DNA from: Pseudoxanthomonas sp. CF385
GTDB lineage: Bacteria; Pseudomonadota; Gammaproteobacteria; Xanthomonadales; Xanthomonadaceae
Length of the DNA stretch: 64,000 nucleotides
Assembly (NCBI RefSeq): GCF_900104255.1
Contig: NZ_FNKZ01000001.1
Span: 2,138,001-2,202,000, forward strand
Direction: 5' to 3'
The position numbers and the translations under genes are program-made. Under the pieces are notes generated by a model that did not search any database, had not been told where the DNA came from, and saw nothing but the letters and a program-made list of their open reading frames with translations. Shown piece by piece: positions 1 through 10,396 of the stretch (position 1 is its first letter; the number at the start of each line of letters is the position of its first letter).

Positions 1-674
1 ACCAGCGCGGCGTGGTCCGGCCCCAGCGCGATCGCGCTGTCAGGGTTGTGGGTGAGCACCAGCGTGGGCAGCGGGGAGGGCGTCGCATGCAGGAAGGCCG
101 GATCGTCGTTGTGGGCCCAGCGATCCCCCAGGCCGGCGAGGCGGAAGCCTTTCAGCGTTACCGACCGGCCTTCGATGACCTGCACCGCATGCGTGGCCAG
201 GGCCGCGCGCAGTTCCGCGTCCACATCCGGACCCGGCGCCTGCTGGTCATGATTGCCGAGCACGGCGTAGGTCGGCATCTGCAGCCTTCCAAGCGGCGCG
301 AACATCGGTGCCAGCGGTCGCCCGTCCGGCTCGTAGGTGAAGTCGCCGGCGATCACCACGGCATCCGCCTGCACCGTGTTGATGCGGTCGACCAGCCGCT
401 GGAGATAGGCGCTGTCCTTGTAGACCCCCAGGTGGATGTCGCTGATCAGCACCACGCGCAACTGCCCACCGGTGCCCGCGAGCACGGTTTCCTGCACGCG
501 GATGCGCTGCGGCTCGACGAAGCGCGCCCAGGCGAAGACCAGGCAGCCCACCAACAGCGTTGCGACCAGCCAGCGCCGTTCGCGCTGGCGCAGCCGCCAG
601 ACCAGCCAGGCCATGAACGGCCAGACCAGCCAGCTGCCGTAGTAGATGCAGTACTTGAGTTGGAGCTTGTCCAT
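1..674 (-). CDS. Metallophosphoesterase, membrane-anchored (partial, C-terminus off window)
   Basis: Calcineurin-like phosphoesterase. I translated the minus strand from the ATG at 674 and the frame stays open to the window edge, giving about 224 residues. Two hydrophobic segments (about residues 12-29 and 36-52) anchor it in the inner membrane. The catalytic domain shows the metal-binding motifs in order: D79-x-H81 (SDIHLG), G110-D111 (AGDFTYE), G140-N-H-D143, then a later THNPD. The closest known type is YaeI/YkuE-like membrane phosphodiesterases, but the substrate cannot be read from sequence. It lies 24 bp downstream of trxB on the same strand and is probably co-transcribed with it. Confidence 0.85.
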   Translation of the reverse strand, partial: MDKLQLKYCIYYGSWLVWPFMAWLVWRLRQRERRWLVATLLVGCLVFAWARFVEPQRIRVQETVLAGTGGQLRVVLISDIHLGVYKDSAYLQRLVDRINTVQADAVVIAGDFTYEPDGRPLAPMFAPLGRLQMPTYAVLGNHDQQAPGPDVDAELRAALATHAVQVIEGRSVTLKGFRLAGLGDRWAHNDDPAFLHATPSPLPTLVLTHNPDSAIALGPDHAAL

Positions 675-698
675 CCGTGGAAGCCGTCGTGCCCGGGA

Positions 699-1742
<1,044 letters not shown>

Positions 1743-1941
1743 TCAAGGCGCGCAGATGGAAAGCGGTGATGCAGGGCCGGACTCCCGAGGGATCGAATGA
1801 AGACGCTGCGCGACCGCGCGGCGTTTTTGCTATCCAGCCTCCGGCCAGGCGCGGTGCCTGTGGGAAAGACCGGCTGTTGCAGCGCACACGATTCGTTTAC
1901 TATCAATCACTAACAGAAATTTCCTAAGGTCTGGTCCAAAG

Positions 1942-4305
<2,364 letters not shown>

Positions 4306-4405
4306 CCCGCCGACTGAACGAATCCGTCCGGGAACCGATCAGGTCTGCAGCCTGTTCAGTTTCGTCCCGGCACACTCCGCACCACGTCCCCAATCCGGAA
4401 CGCCC

Positions 4406-5029
4406 ATGCTCCGCACCGCACGCTATGCCGTCCTCGCCACCGCCTTGTTCGCATCCACGGCGTTCGCCGGCGCACGCGACGAACTGAAGACGTTCACCAC
4501 CGGCCTGAAGGGCCTGGATGGCCAGTTCACCCAGAAGGTCTACGACGGCGGCGGCAAGCTCAAGGAAACCTCGAGCGGCCGCGTGGCCCTGTCCGCGCCG
4601 CGCCTGTTCCGTTGGGAATACAACAAGCCGTACGAACAGCTAATCGTCGCCGACGGCAAGAAGGTGTGGGTCTACGACCCTGACCTGCAGCAGGTGACGG
4701 TGCGCGAGCAGGGCATCGAAGAAGAGAACAGCCCGCTTGCCGCGCTGATCGACCCGGGCAAGCTCGACCAGCAGTTCAAGGTCGCCGAGGCCGCAGGGCA
4801 GGGAGGGGTGCAGTGGCTGACGCTTACGCCCAAGCAGGAAGGCGATGCCAGCTTCCAGACCGCGCGCCTGGCTTTCACCAACGGCACGCTGGTCAAGATG
4901 GAAGTGAAGGACGCCGTGGGCCAGCGCACCGAGATCAGCTTCACCGGATGGAAGCGCAATCCGGCCTTCGCGGCGGGCACTTTCAAGTACGCGCCGGGCA
5001 AGGGCGTGGATGTCGTGGGCGGCCCCTAA
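4406..5029 (+). CDS. lolA: Outer-membrane lipoprotein carrier protein LolA
   Basis: Periplasmic chaperone that takes lipoproteins from LolCDE to LolB. The product is 207 aa with a clear signal peptide ending AFA-GA near residue 22, followed by a single LolA fold (LKGLDGQFTQ, then LSAPRLFRWEY, typical of the family). The gene follows ftsK by 100 bp and precedes rarA by 47 bp; this ftsK-lolA-rarA order is conserved in many proteobacteria. Confidence 0.95.
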   Translation: MLRTARYAVLATALFASTAFAGARDELKTFTTGLKGLDGQFTQKVYDGGGKLKETSSGRVALSAPRLFRWEYNKPYEQLIVADGKKVWVYDPDLQQVTVREQGIEEENSPLAALIDPGKLDQQFKVAEAAGQGGVQWLTLTPKQEGDASFQTARLAFTNGTLVKMEVKDAVGQRTEISFTGWKRNPAFAAGTFKYAPGKGVDVVGGP

Positions 5030-5076
5030 TCCCATCCTCCCGGCCAAGCGGCTGGGCTGCGACGTTACAATGACGG

Positions 5077-6444
5077 GTGGCCAGGACCCGCACTCCCATT
5101 GAACCGCCGGCCGACCTGCTGAGTGTCGATACCGAGACGCTGCGCCCGCTTGCCGAGCGCATGCGCCCGCGCACCCTCGACGACATGGTCGGGCAGCGAC
5201 GGCTGCTCGCGCCGGGCAGCGCGCTGCGCCGCGCCGTGGAAAGCGGACGCGTCCACTCGATGATCCTGTGGGGCCCACCGGGCTGCGGCAAGACGACCTT
5301 GTCGCTGCTGTTGGCCCGCTACGCCGATGCCGAGTTCAAGGCGATTTCCGCGGTGTTGTCCGGCCTGCCGGAGGTGCGCCAGGTGCTGGCGGAAGCGGCG
5401 CAGCGGTTCGCGGGTGGACGGCGTACCGTGTTGTTCGTGGACGAGGTGCACCGGTTCAACAAGGCGCAGCAGGATGCGTTCCTGCCGCATATCGAGCGCG
5501 GCACGATCATCTTCGTCGGTGCCACCACCGAGAACCCGTCGTTCGAACTAAACTCCGCGTTGCTGTCGCGATGCCGCGTGCACGTGATGGAAGCGGTCTC
5601 GCCGGACGACATCCGCCAGGCATTGCAGGCCGCTCTCGACGACCCAGAACATGGCCTGGGCGGGCAGGGGCTGCAGATCGATGATGCGGCCCTGCTCGAA
5701 ATCGCGGGCGCGGCCGACGGCGACGTGCGGCGCGCGCTCACGCTGCTGGAAATCGCGGCGGAACTGGCCGTCGACGAGGGTGGACGCATCACCCCACAGA
5801 CGCTGGTGCAGGTGCTCGCCGACCGCACGCGCCGCTTCGACAAGGGCGGCGAACAGTTCTACGACCAGATTTCCGCCCTCCACAAGTCGGTGCGCAGCTC
5901 CAATCCCGACGGTGCGGTGTATTGGCTGGCGCGCATGCTCGACGGGGGCTGCGACCCGGCTTACCTGGCGCGCCGCATGACCCGGATGGCGGTGGAAGAC
6001 ATCGGCCTGGCCGACCCGCGCGCCCTGCAGATGGCGATCGATGCGTGGGATACCTACGAACGCTTGGGCAGTCCTGAAGGCGACCTGGCGCTGGCCCAAC
6101 TGGTGATCTACCTCGCGAGCACCGCCAAGTCGAACGCCGGCTACATGGCCTTCAATGCGGCCAAGGCGGACGTGCGCGAACACGGCACGCAGGACGTGCC
6201 GATGCACCTGCGCAACGCACCGACCAAGCTGATGAAGTCGCTGGGTTACGGCACCGGCTACCAGTACGACCACGATGCCGAGGGCGGCATCGCGCTCGAC
6301 CAGACTGCGTTCCCCGACGCGATGGGCGAGCGTGTGTACTACCAGCCCGTCGAGCGCGGGCTGGAAATCAAGCTGAAGGAAAAGCTCGACCGCCTGCGTG
6401 ACGCACGCCGCCAGGCGCGCCCGCAGGCAGGCCGCGACGACTGA
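5077..6444 (+). CDS. rarA: Replication-associated recombination protein A (RarA/MgsA)
   Basis: AAA+ ATPase of the clamp-loader/RuvB clade that acts at stalled replication forks. The 455-aa product has Walker A GPPGCGKTT near residue 67, Walker B VLFVDEVHRF near 125, sensor GATTENPSF, and the C-terminal MgsA tetramerisation domain (GYGTGYQYDHD region). The start is GTG at 5077. The alternative of a much later start would remove part of the conserved N-terminus (RPRTLDDMVGQ), so 5077 is preferred. It sits 16 bp before crcB. Confidence 0.95.
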   Translation: MARTRTPIEPPADLLSVDTETLRPLAERMRPRTLDDMVGQRRLLAPGSALRRAVESGRVHSMILWGPPGCGKTTLSLLLARYADAEFKAISAVLSGLPEVRQVLAEAAQRFAGGRRTVLFVDEVHRFNKAQQDAFLPHIERGTIIFVGATTENPSFELNSALLSRCRVHVMEAVSPDDIRQALQAALDDPEHGLGGQGLQIDDAALLEIAGAADGDVRRALTLLEIAAELAVDEGGRITPQTLVQVLADRTRRFDKGGEQFYDQISALHKSVRSSNPDGAVYWLARMLDGGCDPAYLARRMTRMAVEDIGLADPRALQMAIDAWDTYERLGSPEGDLALAQLVIYLASTAKSNAGYMAFNAAKADVREHGTQDVPMHLRNAPTKLMKSLGYGTGYQYDHDAEGGIALDQTAFPDAMGERVYYQPVERGLEIKLKEKLDRLRDARRQARPQAGRDD

Positions 6445-6460
6445 TCACGAGGAGCCCCGC

Positions 6461-6871
6461 ATGCCGGTGAACGCAATGGTGTGGTGGCAGCAACTGGCGC
6501 TGGTGATGGCCGGCGGCGCGTTGGGCGCAGCCGGGCGGTTCGCACTCGGTGGCCTGTTGCTTAGGCATCTCGGCAGCGGATTTCCGTGGGGCACGTTCGC
6601 GGTGAACATGATCGGTTCGTTCGCCGCCGGTTTCCTCGTTATCTGGCTCGAGGCGCGCGGCGCGTCGGCGATCTACTGGCGCGCCTTCCTCGTCGTCGGC
6701 GTGCTGGGCGCGTTGACCACCTATTCGGCACTGATGGTCGAGTGCCTGCTGTTCGCCCGCAGCGGTCGTCCGCCGATGATGGTCGGCTATCTCGCCATCA
6801 CCCTGGTCGCCGGACTGATGCTGGTCTGGATGGGCGCGCGCCTGGCCGAGGCCGTATCGCTGCCTTCCTGA
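6461..6871 (+). CDS. crcB: Fluoride ion channel CrcB/Fluc
   Basis: Small inner-membrane channel that exports fluoride as a dual-topology dimer. The 136-aa product has four hydrophobic helices and the family motifs GAxGRF (N-terminal), GTFAVNMIGSF and TTYSAL. The ATG at 6461 follows an ACGAGGAG ribosome-binding site. No fluoride riboswitch could be recognised upstream; the gene is probably read through from rarA. In Xanthomonas serS is, from memory, usually the next gene; here the amyloid-like operon occupies that place. Confidence 0.93.
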   Translation: MPVNAMVWWQQLALVMAGGALGAAGRFALGGLLLRHLGSGFPWGTFAVNMIGSFAAGFLVIWLEARGASAIYWRAFLVVGVLGALTTYSALMVECLLFARSGRPPMMVGYLAITLVAGLMLVWMGARLAEAVSLPS

Positions 6872-7080
6872 GAGGGCCGGGCGGAACGGAAGCGCCCGCG
6901 GGTTACGGCCACGGCAACTCCCTATATTTCAGTCACATGCGGCGTGCGGACGAGCGGCACGCGGGTAAACGAAAATTTAACGTCCGTGCCGGAAACGGCT
7001 AACGAATGCTGTGGGAGTGTGACCCCCGTCGCTTTTCAGGGCTTCCCCTGGGCTCCGGAGCGGCCACAAGGAGAACCACT

Positions 7081-8610
7081 ATGTGCATTCGCAAGACACT
7101 GATCGCATCAGCCGTATTGCTGGCGCTCGGAATGACGGGACAGGCGTTCGCCCAGCAGACCAACACGGAGAATGGAACCGGAGACGACATCCTCGTCAAT
7201 CTCTCCGCCGACCTGAGCAACAACAGCACCAACACCGATAGCTCGGACAATTCCGACAACAGCGACAACTCCGACAATTCGGACAACAGCGACAACAGCA
7301 CGCACGACGGCGACAACCGCAACAACCGCGGGCGCGCCAATGCCGAGGGTTACGGATCGACCGCCGCCAACAACGGCAGCACCGCGACTTCGACCTTCTC
7401 CAACTCCTTCAACCACAGCAAGGCCGTGGCCGAAACGCGGCTCGAAGGCAGCGTTTCGGGCGTGACCGTGTATGGCATCGGCAACGTCGCCCAGAATTGG
7501 GGCAATGCGAACGGCGGTGACGGCGGACGTGGTGGCGCGGGTTACGGCGGGCGTGGCGACGGCGGCTCCGCGGCCGGCGGTACCGGCAACGGTGGCGACG
7601 GTGGCGATGGCGGCAACGGCGGAAGCGGCGGAAGCGGCGGCGACGCCAACAACGGCAGCGCGACCGCAGGCGATTCCTCCAACGGCAGCGCGACGATCGG
7701 CGATGCGACGGCCGGCAACGGCGGACGCGGCGGCAACACCGACGACACGCGCGGCGCGAACGGCGGCGACGCCGGTGGCTGGGGCGGCGACGGCAACTCC
7801 ACGGCCGGCAACGGTCGCGGTCGCGGCGGCGACGCCGGCGGCTGGGGCGGCGACGGTGGTGGCGCCAGTGGCGCATCCGGCGGCGACGCCGGCAGCGCGA
7901 GCGGCGACACGGGCTCGATCGCGGGCGCATCCGGCGGCGACGCGGGTGCCGGCAGCGGCAACGTGCGTGAACGCGGTGCCGGCGACGGCACGAGCGGCGA
8001 CGGCACGGCGACCGGTGGCGCAGGCACGTCGGGTGACGCGACCTCGACCGGCGGTGCGAGCACCGCGACGGCAGGAGCAGGCACGTCCGGCGACGGCACC
8101 GGCACCGGTGGTGACGGTTCCGGCACGGGCGGCGCGGGCAGTGGCACGGGCGGCGACGCCACGTCCACGGGCGGCGCAGGCTCCGGTACCGGCGGCGCAG
8201 GCGGCACGCTGACCGCGACCGCAGGCAACGGCGGCGATGGCGGCGCGGCCACCAACGGCGACGCCACCAACGGCGGCGCATCGTCGAGCGCCAGCAATGG
8301 CGATGCGACGGCCGGCGACGGCGCGAGCGGCGCGATCGGCGCAACCGGTGGTGCGGGCGGCGTCGGCAACGGCGGCGACGGCAACGGCGGCGACGGCAAC
8401 GGAGGCGTCGGCAATGGCGCAACCGGCGGTGCGGGCGGTACGGGCGGTGCGCTCACCGTCGACGCCGGCACGTTCGACATGTCCAACAACATGACGAGCG
8501 TCGGTCAGTCCGCAGCCGGCATCATGGTGGCCGCGCAGAACAGCGGCATGGCCTCGCTGATCCAGCAGGGCATCACCGTGCAGGCCAACCTGTCCGTAGG
8601 CGGTCCATAA
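7081..8610 (+). CDS. Secreted Gly/Asn/Asp/Ser-rich low-complexity protein, candidate fibre (amyloid-like) subunit
   Basis: The product is 509 aa. The ATG at 7081 follows an AAGGAGA site; an in-frame extension to 7006 precedes the signal peptide and is discounted. A Sec signal peptide ends QAFA-QQ near residue 24. Then come a short Asn/Ser/Asp segment with six DNS tripeptides in tandem, a segment with ordinary composition (AEGYGSTAANN to IGNVAQNWGNAN), about 330 residues dominated by Gly, Asp, Ala, Asn, Thr and Ser (GGDGGxGG, GTGGAGS units), and a distinct C-terminal 45 residues with the pattern QNSGMASLIQQG and a final GGP. This C-terminus resembles that of the protein at 8725-9147. From its operon partners (C39 peptidase, FapF-like barrel) I infer an exported structural fibre protein playing the part of FapC, but the central repeat is unlike Pseudomonas FapC. 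An RTX-like or silk-like surface protein is the alternative. Confidence 0.75.
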   Translation: MCIRKTLIASAVLLALGMTGQAFAQQTNTENGTGDDILVNLSADLSNNSTNTDSSDNSDNSDNSDNSDNSDNSTHDGDNRNNRGRANAEGYGSTAANNGSTATSTFSNSFNHSKAVAETRLEGSVSGVTVYGIGNVAQNWGNANGGDGGRGGAGYGGRGDGGSAAGGTGNGGDGGDGGNGGSGGSGGDANNGSATAGDSSNGSATIGDATAGNGGRGGNTDDTRGANGGDAGGWGGDGNSTAGNGRGRGGDAGGWGGDGGGASGASGGDAGSASGDTGSIAGASGGDAGAGSGNVRERGAGDGTSGDGTATGGAGTSGDATSTGGASTATAGAGTSGDGTGTGGDGSGTGGAGSGTGGDATSTGGAGSGTGGAGGTLTATAGNGGDGGAATNGDATNGGASSSASNGDATAGDGASGAIGATGGAGGVGNGGDGNGGDGNGGVGNGATGGAGGTGGALTVDAGTFDMSNNMTSVGQSAAGIMVAAQNSGMASLIQQGITVQANLSVGGP

Positions 8611-8619
8611 GCGCTCCAA

Positions 8620-8650
8620 GGATGCCCTGGCCCTCGTGGCCGGGGCATCC
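8620..8650 (+). terminator. Intercistronic hairpin after the major subunit gene
   Basis: Ten bases after the stop codon, GGATGCCC (8620-8627) pairs with GGGCATCC (8643-8650), and inside it GGCC (8629-8632) pairs with GGCC (8638-8641), leaving a 5-base loop. There is no T-run, so it is more likely an mRNA-protecting or partial-termination hairpin that lowers expression of the downstream genes relative to the major subunit gene than a full terminator. Confidence 0.55.
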
Positions 8651-8724
8651 GGCGCGGACGCCCGCGTCCCCCATGACGGGACGCTGCCTGACTGCGCGGG
8701 AACGCATGGCAAGGGAGATTGACC

Positions 8725-9147
8725 ATGCTTACGCATCAACGAGCAAGACTGTGCCTGGTGGTTGCGGGCGCATGCGCCATCGCACCCGCGGCGTGGGCCG
8801 CGGACATCGCGGTGAAAACCGCGCCGCTGCAGCCGCCCGTCATCGAACCCGCACCGTTGCAGGTGCCGTTCAAACCGGTCAGTGAACTGGGACGCACGAT
8901 CGATCCGGGACGGCTGGCAGGCCTCCGCGGGGGCGACGGCACGCAGGTGGAGAACCTGGTCGACGTCGACGGTTCCGTGGACGGCAACACGGCGCATCAC
9001 GTGACGACCGGCACCAACAGCGTCGCCGATGGCGCGTTCAACAACGCCAGCGGCATCAACACCGTCATCCAGAACACCGGCAACAACGTGCTGATCCAGA
9101 ACGCGATGATCGTCACCGTCGATTTCACCGGCGGCGGTCCGCCGTGA
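8725..9147 (+). CDS. Small secreted protein with double-glycine motif, candidate minor fibre subunit/nucleator
   Basis: The product is 140 aa. The ATG at 8725 follows AAGGGAG; the TTG two codons upstream is ignored. A signal peptide ends AWA-AD near residue 26. A proline-rich stretch follows, then DPGRLAGLRGG (residues 60-70), which matches DPARLAQMRGG in the protein at 9844-10347 and looks like a C39 double-glycine leader. The mature part contains QNTGNNVLIQN and ends GGGPP, like the C-terminus of the 7081-8610 protein. It overlaps the C39 peptidase gene by 4 bp. I infer a peptidase-processed minor component (FapB-like role); no family name is claimed. Confidence 0.72.
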   Translation: MLTHQRARLCLVVAGACAIAPAAWAADIAVKTAPLQPPVIEPAPLQVPFKPVSELGRTIDPGRLAGLRGGDGTQVENLVDVDGSVDGNTAHHVTTGTNSVADGAFNNASGINTVIQNTGNNVLIQNAMIVTVDFTGGGPP

Positions 9148-9842
9148 AGGTACGACCACGCCATGGGCTGCGATGCCTCGCCCTGGCATGCGCCTTCGTG
9201 GTGCTGGGCGGCGCGTCGGCGGCCAACACCGACCTGCGCATTCCCTACGGCGGCTACCAGATACGCCTGACCAGCCTGAAGGAAGCACGGTTCAAGACCA
9301 CGCTGCCGCAGCAGTACGACTTCAGCTGCGGCTCGGCCGCGACCGCGACCCTGCTGACGCACCAGTACGGCCACCCCGTCAGCGAGGTGGATGTCTTCGT
9401 GCAGATGTACAACAACGGCGACCAGGCGAGGATCCGCAAGGAAGGCTTCTCCCTGCTCGACATGCGTCGCTACCTGCGCTCCAAGGGCTACGAGGCCGAT
9501 GGTTTCGAGTTGCCGCTGGACAAGCTGCAGGAGGAGAACGTCCCGGCGATCGTACTGCTCAACGATCGCGGCTACCGCCACTTCGTCGTCGTGAAGGGGC
9601 TGCGCGATGGTCGCGTGCTGCTCGGCGATCCCGCGCGGGGCACGCGGGCCATGCCGCGCTCGCGCTTCGAGGCGCTGTGGGACAACCGGGTGATGTTCGT
9701 CGTCCACAACCGGCGGGAAGAAGCCCGCTTCAACCAGGCCCGCGACTGGCAGACCGCACCTCCGGCGCCGCTCGACATGGGAATCCAGCGCGACGGCCTG
9801 CGCAACATCACCGTGCCCCGGCGCGGACCAGGAGACATCTGA
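9144..9842 (+). CDS. Periplasmic C39-family cysteine peptidase (FapD-like)
   Basis: The product is 232 aa. The GTG start at 9144 overlaps the previous stop (GTGA), implying translational coupling. A signal peptide (about 1-27) puts the enzyme outside the cytoplasm, unlike C39 domains of bacteriocin ABC exporters. The catalytic pattern is intact: oxyanion Gln (Q56/Q57) and Cys62 in QQYDFSCGSAA, His146 in YRHFVVVKG and Asp162 in LGDPARG. Stand-alone exported C39 peptidases of this kind are known as FapD in Pseudomonas functional-amyloid operons. The two neighbouring small proteins with RGG motifs are the likely substrates. Confidence 0.88.
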   Translation: MKVRPRHGLRCLALACAFVVLGGASAANTDLRIPYGGYQIRLTSLKEARFKTTLPQQYDFSCGSAATATLLTHQYGHPVSEVDVFVQMYNNGDQARIRKEGFSLLDMRRYLRSKGYEADGFELPLDKLQEENVPAIVLLNDRGYRHFVVVKGLRDGRVLLGDPARGTRAMPRSRFEALWDNRVMFVVHNRREEARFNQARDWQTAPPAPLDMGIQRDGLRNITVPRRGPGDI

Positions 9843-9843
9843 C

Positions 9844-10347
9844 ATGGACAGGATCCGACACCCCGCATGGCGGGTCGCGCTGCTGGCGGCCGTGCTGCTC
9901 GCGCCGTCCGGTGCGCGGGGGCAGGGCGGCGAGCTCGGCGTGGAATGGCGTCCGGTGGACCCGGCACGCCTGGCGCAGATGCGCGGCGGCTTCCAGATGC
10001 CCTCGGGCATGATGCTGTCGTTCGGCATCGAGCGCGTGGTCTATCTCAACGGCGAGGTCACCGCGCGCATCGCCGTGCACGTGCCCGACGTGGCCCGCAT
10101 CACCCCCGCGCAGGCCCAGTCGCTGGCCGACTTCAACCGCGGACTGGTGGTGCAGATCGGGGAGGGCAACCGCTTCGACCCCGCGCAGATCGCCGGCGGC
10201 ATCGTCATCCAGAACTCGCTCGACGACCAGGACATCCGCACGCTCACGCGGGTGGAAGTGGGCACCGACACGCTGGGTGCATACCAGGACCTGAACGCCA
10301 ACGGCGCGCTGACCGACGCGTTGCTGCGCGCACCCGGCGGGCCGTGA
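9844..10347 (+). CDS. Small secreted protein with double-glycine motif, second candidate minor subunit
   Basis: The product is 167 aa, starting 2 bp after the peptidase gene behind a GGAGA site. A signal peptide ends near residue 26 (ARG-QGG). DPARLAQMRGG occupies residues 39-49 and matches the motif in the 140-aa protein. The mature part starts FQMPSGMMLSF, contains GGIVIQNSLDDQDIRTLTRVEV and ends GGP, echoing the tails of the two other secreted proteins of the operon. Role inferred: exported accessory or minor fibre component (FapE-like position in the operon). No known family recognised. Confidence 0.7.
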   Translation: MDRIRHPAWRVALLAAVLLAPSGARGQGGELGVEWRPVDPARLAQMRGGFQMPSGMMLSFGIERVVYLNGEVTARIAVHVPDVARITPAQAQSLADFNRGLVVQIGEGNRFDPAQIAGGIVIQNSLDDQDIRTLTRVEVGTDTLGAYQDLNANGALTDALLRAPGGP

Positions 10348-10396
10348 ACGGCGCGCGCTTCACCCAGGCAGGACTCACCCATACAAGGGGAACACC

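Noticed and set aside
6380..6461. Possible fluoride riboswitch before crcB
   Set aside because: The crcB gene starts 17 bp after rarA and I could not fit the conserved riboswitch core.
7231..8490. Repeats resembling a CRISPR or minisatellite array
   Set aside because: Repeat units are coding, irregular and lack spacers of constant length; they encode the low-complexity fibre protein.
8610..8650. Full Rho-independent terminator ending the amyloid-like operon after its first gene
   Set aside because: The stem is strong but no T-run follows, and the downstream genes have ribosome-binding sites and matching functions; treated as an attenuating or protective hairpin.
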